DNA of 64,000 bases from JBEKHT01 sp049516595 (GTDB lineage Bacteria; Chloroflexota; Anaerolineae; Anaerolineales; RBG-16-64-43): assembly GCA_049516595.1 (NCBI GenBank), contig JBEKSY010000016.1, positions 1 to 64,000 on the forward strand, written 5' to 3'. This document shows, piece after piece, positions 1-8,912 of this stretch. Every line of letters starts with the position of its first letter. The stretch's first letter is position 1. The position numbers were made by a program, and so were the translations under genes. The notes beneath the pieces were generated by a model. That model had not been told where the DNA came from. It did no database searches and was given only the letters and a program-made list of their open reading frames with translations.

Positions 1-19
1 GAGGCGGCCATAGGACAGG

Positions 20-109
20 CCGTCGATGTCTCATGGTCGAGGAGGCAGAACCTCGTAGTCACACCTGGACTCTCATAACTCCTGGTACAAGAATCGGGGG
101 CACGTCATG
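20..109 (+). repeat. 90-bp repeat, copy 1 (inverted relative to 36503-36592)
   Basis: This stretch matches the reverse complement of 36503-36592 over about 90 bases with only scattered substitutions. The other copy lies directly upstream of the second Mg2+ ATPase gene, so the element may be a duplicated promoter or leader segment. Here no gene follows for more than 500 bases. Function unknown; the similarity itself is plain in the sequence. Confidence 0.75.
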
Positions 110-362
110 AGAAGTGCGCTGAGAGTTACAGAGAGTTCGCCACCAATGCGGCTGTGCTATCGTACGCTGAGTCGGCCCACACGCTCCGCTTTTGGAATAG
201 CACCGCCGTCTACATGTGGGCCTGGAAGATGACGTACTAGCGCGAACAAGGACCTCACCGCGGGGCCGGCACAAATCAACTTGCGTTCCAGCTTGGCTCG
301 ATGAGCTGGCAGCTGGTGTGGCGCTACATCAATTCCGCGCCATCGGCGTGAAGCAGAATCCA

Positions 363-431
363 ACCTAACCCTTCCATCGAGCGGACATCCGCCGGCAAGC
401 CGGGGTCTGCCGCTCATCTCAACCGTTAGAC
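363..431 (+). other. attC-like integron recombination site
   Basis: The 7-base ends ACCTAAC (363-369) and GTTAGAC (425-431) fit the attC core consensus RYYYAAC / GTTRRRY. Between them an imperfect palindrome pairs GAGCGG with CCGCTC and ends in a CCGGC/GCCGG central hairpin. At 69 bp it is within the usual attC size range. An open frame running in from the left ends with TAA inside the first core (366-368), a common arrangement for cassette genes. No integrase gene is present, so this would be an orphan site. Confidence 0.6.
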
Positions 432-659
432 CTTGCGAAAAGAGAAAAGGAACAGAGCAATAATCTAGCCGTATTTATGTTTTCTCGCGAGTCGGCTGAA
501 TGGTGGCAAACCGAAGGGTCACAGAAGAACTGGCCAAGACCCGGAGGCGAGAGAAGTTTCCGAGTACGACTTCAAAGGACTTTTCCGGACCCGTATTGCA
601 AGGCTCCCGGCTTTTCTTGGAACCGCTGGTGATTTGAGGATTTGGCAAAGGAAGACAAC

Positions 660-1073
660 ATGACAAAGAATAGAATGATTATTGGTGCACACACGATAAT
701 CTACAGCAGAAAACCCGACGCGGACCGCGCGTTTCTTCGCGACATCTTGGGGCTTCCACATGTCGACGTCGGCGAAGGTTGGCTCATCTTCGGTTTGCCC
801 CCCGCAGAGGTAGCGATTCATCCGTTCACGAAGAACAACATACACGAGTTCTATTTCATGTGTACCGACATCCATGAATTCGTAGCGGCAATGAGGCAGC
901 AAGGCGTTTCTTGCGGTCCTATCCAAAGCATGGATTGGGGTGAACTTACTCAGGTTAAGCTCCCCGGCGGTGGGAAACTGGGGTTCTACCAGCCCCTGCA
1001 CGCACGACCGAAGACCACTCCGCAAAGCACACCAGTAAGTTCTCGCCGCCGCACAACGCGAAAGGCAGCCTGA
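660..1073 (+). CDS. VOC-family (glyoxalase/bleomycin-resistance fold) protein
   Basis: A 137-residue protein with the single-domain VOC pattern: an early IGAHTIIYSRKPDADRAF segment, then FLRDILGLPHVDVGEGW, and a closing LPGGGKLGFYQP strand. VOC domains form metal-binding beta-alpha-beta-beta-beta modules used by dioxygenases, glyoxalases and resistance proteins; the substrate here cannot be read from the sequence. The ATG at 660 is preferred over a TTG at 642 because AAAGGAAG lies just upstream at the right distance. The last 20 or so residues form a basic, serine-rich tail beyond the domain. The gene lies between attC-like core sites (425-431 and 1141-1147), so it may be a captured integron cassette. 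Confidence 0.8.
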   Translation: MTKNRMIIGAHTIIYSRKPDADRAFLRDILGLPHVDVGEGWLIFGLPPAEVAIHPFTKNNIHEFYFMCTDIHEFVAAMRQQGVSCGPIQSMDWGELTQVKLPGGGKLGFYQPLHARPKTTPQSTPVSSRRRTTRKAA

Positions 1074-1147
1074 CCCCTCGTTGCAACTGACTCGCTCGGT
1101 TGGCCCAGCAGTAGATCGAAAAGAGAGGAGAAAACAGACCGTCTAAC

Positions 1148-2135
1148 AAAGCGCCGGCGCACGACAAGTCCCGCCCGGCTCCTGTGGCTTAGCTCGTCGT
1201 GGGATCTTCGGTGCCCAGCCCGGTGGTTGTTTGCCTCCAGGAATCAATTGCGTCGCTTGCGGCTCAGCGCGGGTGTTAGTTGGCCAACTATTCGGTATCG
1301 AGGATGCATTCTACATCGTCGGATCAGATTTCCATGCGTCTTGGCTTCTGGGGCTCCATGGTCGTTGCCGCGCTCGGCCTGCAGATCCACAGCTACCACC
1401 GCCAGATCGATGCGCTCTGCCAAGCAAAGTATCCGGACCGCCAACGACTGCGCAGCATCCACGGCGTTGGTCCCATCACTGCCCTGGCATTCGTCTTGAC
1501 CCTTGAGAACCCGAGGCGCTTCGAGAAGAGCCGCGAATTCGGGCCAGCACTTGGTCTTGTGCCTCGACGAGATCAGTCTGACGGGCAGGACCCTCTACTC
1601 CACATCGCCAAAACCGGCAACACCTATCTTCGTCGCCTCTTGGTGGGCTGCGCCCAATACATCCTTGGGCCCTTTGGTCCTGACTGCGATCTCCGCCGCT
1701 TGGGCCTCCAGCTCGCCGACCGGATGAAGGAATGCCAAGTAGAGATCTGTCGTGGCTGTTACCCAGAAGCTCGCCGTCGTGATTCACCGGATCCAAAAGA
1801 TTGGCGATGACTGCAATCCCAGGCATTCGCTGCAGGCAGTCGGTAACCGGGTTCCGATAGCCCAGCCGGCCTGATCTGATCGCACCTGGATTGCGCCCGA
1901 CTCCCCAGCCTACGCCCCCTTCGGGCGACTGCGGCTAACCACTTGGCCGGCGAGACCCGGACACCGACAGCGAGATGCAGCCGGTGGCCGCTAGGACAGG
2001 CCCCCCCGGAGCGAACTCCAACAGGCACCGGGCTTGCAGTTTGAGCCTTTACTGAGTGATGATGGGAGTGAGACGAAAGAGCTACGACTGGAGCACGAGG
2101 GAGACAGTGTCGACAAGCCAACTCTTGACAAACAA
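1148..2135 (+). mobile_element. IS110-family element remnant inserted in an attC-like site
   Basis: This segment separates GTCTAAC (1141-1147) from an attC-like end whose last core is GTTAGGC (2154-2160). The right half reads like the end of the intact site at 363-431 in reverse orientation (CTC..ATGGAAG..GGTTAGG). It contains the C-terminal half of an IS110-type transposase. IS1111-type members of the IS110 family are known to target attC sites, so the position fits. Boundaries are estimates; no terminal repeats are expected or seen. Confidence 0.55.
1280..1840 (+). pseudogene. IS110-family transposase, C-terminal fragment
   Basis: The frame carries the second conserved domain of IS110 transposases (Transposase_20 type): LRSIHGVGPITALAFVLTL, then RFEKSREFGPALGLVPRRDQ and AKTGNTYLRRLLVGCAQ. 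The N-terminal DEDD catalytic half (roughly 150-200 residues) is missing. Near 1725 the family sequence moves to another frame, which includes a TAG and then reads VVAVTQKLAVVIHRIQKIGD, the usual tail. The gene is truncated, frameshifted and interrupted, hence dead. Confidence 0.8.
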
Positions 2136-2194
2136 GGCCTTCTCATGGAAGTGGTTAGGCGCCGCCAAAGAAGCCGGCCCGTTTGGGCATGAGA

Positions 2195-2554
2195 TTAAGG
2201 CTTGATATTGAAGTGCAACTCGCGCGCCTCGAAACGGTGATCCAATTGAGCCTGATCGAGCGCAACAAGAATGTAGAGGATGTTCAATGCTTCCAGGGGC
2301 GTCTTCACGTACTGTGGTCGCCGACAGCGGTTGTGAAGTTCCTTTGCCGTGAGCCCCATCTCGCCAGCGAACTTGGCGCGCACATACTTCAACGCCTCAG
2401 CCTCGACGATATTGAAGTTACCGGAATCGGCCTTTGTCCTAGAGAATGAGAGGACGACGAAGTGGTGAGATCCCTCAAATACATGATAGGTCTGCCTCAG
2501 ACCGACGGCCTCTCCCCTGTATTGCAGGTTGCTGAGAAGTCCACTCACGGTCAT
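2195..2554 (-). CDS. small protein of unknown function in a cassette-like setting
   Basis: A 119-residue protein that I do not recognise with certainty. It has no signal peptide or membrane segment. The composition looks like a folded cytoplasmic protein, with a strand-rich first half (TYHVFEGSHHFVVLSFSRT) and a helical second half (KTPLEALNILYILVALDQA). GAGGGGG sits upstream of the ATG as a ribosome-binding site. The gene starts 40 bases after GTTAGGC (minus strand, 2600-2594) and stops 35 bases before GCCTAAC (2160-2154). Those are the expected distances for a minus-strand integron cassette with its boundary cores. Confidence 0.6.
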   Translation of the reverse strand: MTVSGLLSNLQYRGEAVGLRQTYHVFEGSHHFVVLSFSRTKADSGNFNIVEAEALKYVRAKFAGEMGLTAKELHNRCRRPQYVKTPLEALNILYILVALDQAQLDHRFEARELHFNIKP

Positions 2555-2604
2555 TCTGCCCCCTCACCTGCCCAGAGGACGAGCTTCTGCAGCGCCTAAC
2601 TAGG

Positions 2605-2750
2605 TATTATACAGACATCCTTCGAGTTCTCGCTTTGTCTCGCCCCGCTTCTTCCACTCACTGGCAGGGCTTTTGTTACGGGGAGCCATCTCAGTGTATT
2701 CTCCCGCCCAATGGGTGCTAGACAGCCCAGAGTCCGTGTCCCATCGCCTG
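2605..2750 (-). repeat. ~145-bp dispersed repeat, copy A
   Basis: On the minus strand this block and 4744-4880 share GAATACAC, a CCGTA block, GCGAG..TCGAA and GTC(T/C)GTATAAT in the same order, at roughly 70 percent identity by eye. Each copy ends shortly before a GTTAGGC core and a minus-strand gene (2554 and 4676). It could be a cassette-associated leader or a diverged attC family. TATAAT resembles a -10 box but no -35 is visible. Confidence 0.5.
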
Positions 2751-3164
2751 CCCAGATTCCTTTCCGTCTGGCTACTCCTCTGCCCATTAGTGCACGCGCG
2801 TCCATCGTCTCGCGCGCCTCAAGGAGCACCATCTCTTGCACCACTACTCTCCACCATACAACTGCACCACGCTGGGCTTACGTCACAATGCGAATCAACT
2901 CCTCGCGCGGACCTCAAGCGGGGCATGTCTGTCCGTATCAGCAATGGCGAGCTTCCTGCATCAACGCCGACGAGTCACCTCCGGCCTCCCCACAACTGCC
3001 ACCTGAGGTTGACACCATGGCTCACCAACAATGGGCATGGGTTCGAGGCCACTGTTTCGTGTCAGCAAGAGTGGGACAAGAGGAGGGTCGGAGTGAAGAC
3101 ACACTGCTCCGACTTAATGGAACATGCTCCGACCGGGAGCGGAGTCTGCAGACACTGCAGGCAC

Positions 3165-3393
3165 CGCGTTTGTAGCGTCCGCTGCTTGATCTCTTCCCGC
3201 CGTGTCTGCTCCTCCTCCGCTCTGCCGAAGCATACGTCTGCGGGAGTCAGATTCGCAACTAACTCATGATACCGCTTGTGGTTGTGGGCTGCCCGGGAGT
3301 CAGTCCAGGGTAGGTGACAAAATGAGCGATCTCCCTCTCCAACGCCCACGGGGCGAAGCAAATCACCAGGTGAACCAGGTTCTTCAGCGCTTA
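3165..3393 (-). pseudogene. IS3-family transposase, C-terminal remnant
   Basis: The minus strand shows the end of an IS3-type integrase core: NHKRYHELVANLTPADVCF, then FGRAEEEQTRREEIKQRTLQ. In a second frame just upstream it reads LKNLVHLVICFAPWALERE and IAHFVTY. The two pieces are joined by a short out-of-frame insertion near 3290-3310. No N-terminal half or terminal repeats are seen. This is a dead fragment of an element unrelated to the other IS copies in the window. Confidence 0.7.
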
Positions 3394-3661
3394 GCACTTC
3401 GCTCATCGAGTTAGGCCACGAGCGATTCAGTAACCTTTTCAATGGCTCTTGACAAGTGAGAGTCGCTCGCGTGCGCTCCACTCAAGATCGGTCCATGGAA
3501 TCCGGCGGGCGCGGCCGAACTCGAACACGACAATGGGGTTGTTCTGGCAATGAGTTCGCTGTAGGGTGCCAGATCCTCGTGATTGACTCATGACCCGGAG
3601 GCCGGTGGTTCCCCGGACTGGCCCCTGGGCAGGCGAGTCCACTCCCCGCTACCTAAGTGAA

Positions 3662-3688
3662 GAACCGAGGCCATTTGAGCCTCGGTTC
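3662..3688 (-). terminator. perfect 10-bp hairpin downstream of the 3843-4676 gene
   Basis: GAACCGAGGC and GCCTCGGTTC pair perfectly around a 7-base loop. It lies 155 bases beyond the stop codon of the minus-strand gene at 3843-4676. Only a weak TTCACTT tract follows on that strand, so terminator function is plausible but not certain. Confidence 0.45.
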
Positions 3689-3842
3689 ATCTCTGTTGGA
3701 CTCGTATCCTGCCGGTCCCAGGATCCAGTCCTTGAGGCGCCATCCTCTCCCACCACAGGACACCGGGTTCGTGCCCATCGCACTTCAAGCGGCTCCTCCA
3801 ATGCCGACATGTTGGAATGGGGTTTTCGGCAAGCACAGGCAA

Positions 3843-4676
3843 CTATGCCATGATAGACACCATCTCTAGAACTTGTTCTCCCAACCCTGCATTGCCATCT
3901 ATTTGAACTTGCCGCGTGGCATCCTCCCGGCTGACACCCTTGGTAAACAGCCGCCATGCCAGATTCTGATCGATCTGCACACAGCAGGCCGCTAGAGGGT
4001 CACGACCTGCAAATAGTTTCCAGTGAAAGCCCTCTCTGACTAAAGACCATTCTCCGCCGGCTTCTCCAGTAATCTGAACCGAAACACTTGTGCCATTCTT
4101 GGCCTTCAGGTTGCGAAATGTGCGCGGTAGACCCCGCATAAACGTGTCGAGCACTGGAGATAGCCAGGCGCGCGCCATCAGCAAGGGTTGATTAACTGCT
4201 TCACGTATGTGCTGTTGGTGCAGCCATTTTTCGGTGTATTCACGCGCAATGTCAAACCAATTGGGTGGTAAGCTGTCGCTTGCCCAGGCCACCGTGATTC
4301 CGGCCAACTCATCTTGGGCAAGACTTCTAAAATGATCGTAAAGGTGACGATCGGTAAGATCGAGAAATTCGATCACGATTTCAGGGCTAATCCGTTGGGC
4401 TGCTTGAACCCATATTTCGTTGTCGTGATTGATCAGGCTCACTAGTTCGTCATAATTCCGGACAGGATTCTCGGGGGGAGCGGATGTCTGAGCGCGGTTC
4501 CATAGTCGACCGAGATTGCCGCCGAGCAAGTGCGCCGCCACGTCCTTCACGGACCAAGGTGAGCAAATGGTAGGTCGCGCCCAGTCGGTCGGCTGAAGCG
4601 ATTTGAGAACCGCAAGTAACTCGCGGCTCAACGGTGGAAAGAGCTCCACAACATATATCGGCTCAACTGGTTTCAT
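3843..4676 (-). CDS. DinB/MDMPI-like (maleylpyruvate isomerase N-terminal type) protein
   Basis: A 277-residue soluble protein with the DinB-like four-helix bundle typical of mycothiol-dependent maleylpyruvate isomerase relatives. The signature W..PTICSPWSVKDVAAHLLG is near residues 32-52, with the helix histidine in AAHLLG. The C-terminal third (WSLVREGFHWKLFAGRDPLA and following) resembles the SCP2-like domain often fused to it. Members are thiol-dependent transferases or isomerases, and many have no known substrate. The start follows a GTTAGGC core (4715-4709) by 33 bases, as for the gene at 2195-2554, so it may be another cassette. Only a weak GTGAG is available as ribosome-binding site. 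Confidence 0.75.
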   Translation of the reverse strand: MKPVEPIYVVELFPPLSRELLAVLKSLQPTDWARPTICSPWSVKDVAAHLLGGNLGRLWNRAQTSAPPENPVRNYDELVSLINHDNEIWVQAAQRISPEIVIEFLDLTDRHLYDHFRSLAQDELAGITVAWASDSLPPNWFDIAREYTEKWLHQQHIREAVNQPLLMARAWLSPVLDTFMRGLPRTFRNLKAKNGTSVSVQITGEAGGEWSLVREGFHWKLFAGRDPLAACCVQIDQNLAWRLFTKGVSREDATRQVQIDGNAGLGEQVLEMVSIMA

Positions 4677-4743
4677 GGCTCATCAACTCACCACAAGTCC
4701 CGAACATTGCCTAACATTCTTCACAATTGCCACCCCACCATGC

Positions 4744-4880
4744 ATTATACGGACTTCTTTCGATTCCTCGCGGTGTCCCGGCCCGCTTGTCCCAGTCCCT
4801 AACTGGGCCCTCTGGTACGGCGAGGGTCTCGGTGTATTCCCTCCCAGGGCGGGGGTGATATGCAGCTTGGAGTCCATGTA
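4744..4880 (-). repeat. ~145-bp dispersed repeat, copy B
   Basis: Counterpart of 2605-2750. On the minus strand it contains GGGAATACACCGAGACC, a CCCAGT/ACTGGG hairpin and GTCCGTATAATGC, and it leads into GTTAGGC and the gene starting at 4676. The shared architecture of both copies is more informative than either alone. Confidence 0.5.
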
Positions 4881-4976
4881 ACATCGCCGACCATGGTCCC
4901 GCGGTCCAATTCATGCCCCGTTGCCTCCCTTGAATTGGCTAGTCGCCGTCCCGTGCCTGTCCTGGCTACTTCTCTG

Positions 4977-5424
4977 ACACAAAAGGAAACGCGGCGGTCG
5001 CGCCGCACAAGCCTGTCTTGCACCAAACCTGCAGCTCAAGCGGTCAGACAAACTCCCCCCCCAAGGCTCACCACAGGCTCGCAACGGGAGTGGCAAGTGC
5101 CCCCAACCCCATTATCCGGTTGTCGAAGGGGCCACCTGGACCCGCCAGTTCTCCGGCATCCTGGGAACTTCCACCCGCACCTCGACCATCACGGAGGTAG
5201 GCACCTGCTCATTCCTGGTGGAAGTGAAACGGTCCTTCCCACCCTCCACGACTATTGAAACTCGGGCCGGCAGCCCAGATGGGCTATCGGTGGGGGAGAC
5301 CAACGGCGGGACCTTCGCGGCAATTCTCCAGACCACCAAGGGAACCCTGAGGGTTGCTAGCACCTCGGTGAATGGTCTGACGTTACCCCCCGACCTCAAA
5401 GCCCTGCGACCCGTTATCCGATGA
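4977..5424 (+). pseudogene. fragment of a probable secreted protein
   Basis: An open frame without a credible start reads CPQPHYPVVEGATWTRQFSG and continues to a stop at 5424. The Y-P-V-x-E-G-x-x-W phrase is common near the start of small secreted proteins from environmental bacteria, and ACLAPN before it could be a lipobox remnant. A stop just upstream of the frame and the lack of a signal peptide suggest that the 5' end is lost. The family is not identified. Confidence 0.3.
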
Positions 5425-5821
5425 TGTGGTCGACCTGGCTCTTCGAGCAGGCCAAGTACTCCGGCGGGTACAACCCGGCGAGCGACAGATCCTCCACCGC
5501 CTTGGCCTCGTCATGGCGGTGCCGTCCTTCCAGCGCGACGGCTCAGAAGAACTGATCTAGGGGACCCAGGGTCTCCAGCGGTATCTCCCTCAATTGTCGG
5601 TCCACGTCAGGATGGCAGCGCAGGTACTGGGTCAGGCCCCTATCCATCATCTGCCAGAGATCCTCGCGTGGCAGGTCCGGGCGGAGAAAGACGCCAATTC
5701 CATCCCGAAAAGGAGAGGTGGCCTCTTGGGATCGACTCTTGCAGTCGGCCTCGAGGATCGTCCTGTCCAGCTTGCCGTGGCAAGATGAGCACCCGCCCAT
5801 CGGAAGAAGCTGAGTTCGCAT
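5414..5821 (-). pseudogene. CxxCH-containing unknown protein interrupted by TGA
   Basis: The frame opens with ATG at 5821 behind a GAGG ribosome-binding site and reads MRTQLLPMGGCSSCHGKLD, giving a CxxCH motif near residue 11. It meets TGA at 5545-5543. In the same frame protein-like sequence continues (AVALEGRHRHDEAKAVEDL, then LSLAGLYPPEYLACSKSQ) to TAA at 5416-5414. Amino-acid quality is the same on both sides, so a single nonsense change in a gene of about 135 residues is the simplest reading. CxxCH often binds heme c, but no signal peptide is present. Family not recognised. Confidence 0.5.
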
Positions 5822-6121
5822 TCCGAACCTCAATTGGGGCGTGACGGCCGCGCCGAACGCATGCGCGCCCCAGCCTGAGGGCCCAGGTCTGTGCGGCACA
5901 GTGGAGGCCCGCAGGATTCCCCCCAACCCTCGCCCACCCTTCATGCTGATTTGGATCACTCGAGCGGCAGCGCCTCCAGCCAATAGGGGTGCCGCGTGCG
6001 CGGCCGAAAACCAGCCCGCCCTGATTCTGGGGCCATCTTCAGGTTGATAAGAGATGTCTTGAACCGGCGGGTCCTGGCCCAGAGCGAATGGGGGAGGCCG
6101 GACAATAATGGGGTCCCTTTC

Positions 6122-8755
6122 TCAGGATGCCTGACGATCCGCGATCCTCACCGTGCCCGCGCCTCCATCCACCGTGATGATCTGCCCAGTGCGGATCCGG
6201 CTGGTCGCCACGGCCGTTCCGAGGACTGCTGGAATCCCGTATTCCCGGGCAACAATGGAACTGTGGCTGAGAGGTCCGCCGACATCCGTGACAACGGCGG
6301 CCGCCATGGCAAACAGCGGCGTCCAGGCGGGCGTGGTGATTGCAGCCACCAATATGTTCCCCGGTCTCATCCGGTCAAAATCCTCCGGCCCCCGTATCAC
6401 GCAAGCTGCGGCCGTGACCACGCCCATGCTGGCCCCCGTGCCTTTGAGGGTGTCACCCGACTGATCTCCGGAGTGCGCCGGCAACAATCCCTCGAGGTTG
6501 ATCCCCAACCATTTCGTCCTGGGCGGGAGCTCGGTAGGAGGCACGAGGCGCTTCTCAGCCCGCCAGACGGCTTTGCGCTCCGGAATGAGACCACTGAACG
6601 TAGCCACCGGCTCGCCTCGATCGAGCGCCTTGGCGGCCTGCTCGACCTCGGCCTGATACAGCCAAAACACGTCATCAGCGTCTTCGATTCCACCCTGTTG
6701 GACCAGGCGGCGCCCCAATTTCAGGAGCATCTGGCGCAGGAATGGATAGCCTCTGCCCATGTCCGCGATGCCTTCTTCGCGGAGGGGGATACACTTCTGC
6801 GCCCAGGTAACAAGGCTGCGGAAGAGTATCAGCCGAAAGCCCTTCAACCTCTGTGCCATCTCGTGGGTGGCCCGCTCGCGCCGCTCGGCGAGGGCCCGTT
6901 GGCGGGAATAGGGACTGCCGATTTGTCCGGACAAGAACAGTCTGCATGTTTCGACAAGAGGCGCGGGATCGTCGGCCGGCACCGGCTTGGCAAAGTCGAG
7001 ATCGTAAAGGATGTGCCCGTAGCGCTGCAGGTGAGTTCGCCAGCGGCCCCGCCATTCCTTCCATTCACCGGCCTCGACAGCGTCTGGCGCTTGTTCGCCT
7101 TGCAGCTGGGTCGCAGCCTGCCGGGCCGGGGTGTGCGAAAGATATGCGACCAGGCTGGGGCGCGCCCGGCACGCCTCGGCCAGGTCGTAGAGCGACTTCT
7201 CTGCCAGGATCGGGGTGCTGTCAAACCCCAGCAGATAGGTCAGGGCCGGGGGATCATCCGGGCGTTTCATTAATCGGTCATAGACCCTCGAAAAAAGAGC
7301 CTCGCTCAACACGGCATTTCCGATCACCCCGGATTGGATGATAGTGTAGAGGTTCACGGCGGCAGCCAAAATCTCCCGAGCCGCAGCCAGGATCTCCCCA
7401 GCGGTCAGATCGGCCAGCGGCTTTGCCTGCCAGCGGTCCAGGACTTGCAGATAGGGCAATAGGCCATCCTGCTGCCAGCGCTTCTCCGCCTCCCGGAAGA
7501 GGCGGATCGCGGGGAAAACGCCCCGGATCAATGCCAGCATCTGCCGGCCAGAAGGTATTGCGGAATAGGCATATCCGTTCACGGTCACGATCATCCCGCC
7601 CGGCCAGAAATCGCGGCCCGCGACCGTTTCGAAAAACCGCCGGGTGAGGGCATCCACGACATCTCGGCCGAGCGTGCCGAACAGAGGCGTCATCGGATCG
7701 GGCAGGAATTCCAGGATGCTTCCCCGAATGTACTTTTCCTTTGGGTTTGGGATCTTCCATTCCGTCGGCAAAAGCGCTTCGGGCTCCGGCAGCGCGGTGA
7801 TGGGACGCGCTTGCAAGATCGCGAACTTGCCTTCGGCAAGGGCCCATTCGATGTCCATGGGCAGGGCATAGAGCTCTTCAATTTGCACGCCCATCTGCAC
7901 CAGCTCGGCGGCGGCCTCGTCGTTGAGAACAGGTGCCCGGCGTTTTGCGTCGGGCACAGGCCGTTCTTCGGTGCCGCCTTCGTAGCGGACAGTCATCACC
8001 TGCTTGTTCGCCGTCTCTCGCGTGACCACTCGACGGGTTGACTTATCCACCACGAGCGTATCCGGAGTCACGGTCCCACCCACGATGGCTTCGCCCAACC
8101 CCCAGGCCGCGGAGATCACGGCCTGATCCCGCCGGCCACTAACCGGATTGGCGCTGAAAAGAATGCCGGAGGCTTCCGCAAGGACCAGCCGCTGGACCAC
8201 GACAGCCAGGCTCAATGCGTTCTGGTCGATACCGTGCTGCTGCCGGTAGCCAATAGCACGGGCAGTCCACAAGGAGGCCCAACAGCGTTTGACGGAGGCC
8301 AGTACCGCCTCGATTCCGCGGATATTGAGATACGTATCCTGCTGGCCGGCAAAAGACAGGCCAGGCAAGTCTTCCGCGGTGGCGGAGGACCGCACCGCGA
8401 CGGCCGACTCCGCCCCTCCGAGACCGGCACAAGCCTGAGTGATCGCCTCTGCGATCTCTCCGGGTATCTGGCCTTCCAGAAAGCGTTTCGATATGGCCTC
8501 GGAAGCGGTTTCCAGGGTCGCAGGAAGGGCGGCGTCTGCTTTTTCCAGTCCGGCCTGGATCGCAGGCTGAAGGTTGTTGGCCGTGACAAACTGCCGATAT
8601 GCCTCCGTGATGATGTGGAATCCACCGGGCACGGGCAGGCCTGCGGCCGATAGCCTGGCCAGGGAGGCTCCCTTTCCGCCCGCGGCTTCCAAGGTGGCAC
8701 GAGAATCGGCGAGCGGCAGGGTGTAGGGAACGCAGGTTGGGGCGATTCTTTCCAT
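6122..8755 (-). CDS. PEP/pyruvate-binding phosphotransferase, rifampicin phosphotransferase-like
   Basis: An 877-residue cytoplasmic enzyme of the PEP synthase superfamily. The first ~320 residues form the ATP-grasp PPDK N-terminal domain (GGKGASLARLSAAGLPVPGG, then AVRSSATAEDLPGLSFAGQQ). A central domain of about 430 residues is poorly conserved. The C-terminal swivelling domain carries the phospho-histidine motif GGPLSHSSIVAREYG. Length and the central domain match rifampin phosphotransferases (about 867 residues) better than PEP synthase, which ends in a PEP-binding barrel that is absent here. Such enzymes use ATP to phosphorylate rifamycins, while many relatives have unknown substrates. 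The ATG at 8755 follows AAGGAGCTCCC. A degenerate IS lies directly upstream. Confidence 0.85.
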   Translation of the reverse strand: MERIAPTCVPYTLPLADSRATLEAAGGKGASLARLSAAGLPVPGGFHIITEAYRQFVTANNLQPAIQAGLEKADAALPATLETASEAISKRFLEGQIPGEIAEAITQACAGLGGAESAVAVRSSATAEDLPGLSFAGQQDTYLNIRGIEAVLASVKRCWASLWTARAIGYRQQHGIDQNALSLAVVVQRLVLAEASGILFSANPVSGRRDQAVISAAWGLGEAIVGGTVTPDTLVVDKSTRRVVTRETANKQVMTVRYEGGTEERPVPDAKRRAPVLNDEAAAELVQMGVQIEELYALPMDIEWALAEGKFAILQARPITALPEPEALLPTEWKIPNPKEKYIRGSILEFLPDPMTPLFGTLGRDVVDALTRRFFETVAGRDFWPGGMIVTVNGYAYSAIPSGRQMLALIRGVFPAIRLFREAEKRWQQDGLLPYLQVLDRWQAKPLADLTAGEILAAAREILAAAVNLYTIIQSGVIGNAVLSEALFSRVYDRLMKRPDDPPALTYLLGFDSTPILAEKSLYDLAEACRARPSLVAYLSHTPARQAATQLQGEQAPDAVEAGEWKEWRGRWRTHLQRYGHILYDLDFAKPVPADDPAPLVETCRLFLSGQIGSPYSRQRALAERRERATHEMAQRLKGFRLILFRSLVTWAQKCIPLREEGIADMGRGYPFLRQMLLKLGRRLVQQGGIEDADDVFWLYQAEVEQAAKALDRGEPVATFSGLIPERKAVWRAEKRLVPPTELPPRTKWLGINLEGLLPAHSGDQSGDTLKGTGASMGVVTAAACVIRGPEDFDRMRPGNILVAAITTPAWTPLFAMAAAVVTDVGGPLSHSSIVAREYGIPAVLGTAVATSRIRTGQIITVDGGAGTVRIADRQAS

Positions 8756-8912
8756 GGGAGCTCCTTCCAAGCGATTGTGCATGCCCCCTTGAAAAACCCG
8801 CCGATCCAGCCATGCCAGCCTCACGACGATCACGAGCCACTGGATGAGGTCCCTGGATGGCTGTTTGGATAGTGTACAGCCGGATCGGCCTGCCGCCCCT
8901 GACTCACCTTTC

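Noticed and set aside
2673..3269. Plus-strand frame of 198 codons
   Set aside because: It crosses the repeat at 2605-2750 and the IS3 remnant on the other strand; not a gene.
5996..7273. Long plus-strand open frame of 425 codons
   Set aside because: It lies opposite the PEP-dependent phosphotransferase gene, has no family sequence, and is a shadow of high GC third positions.
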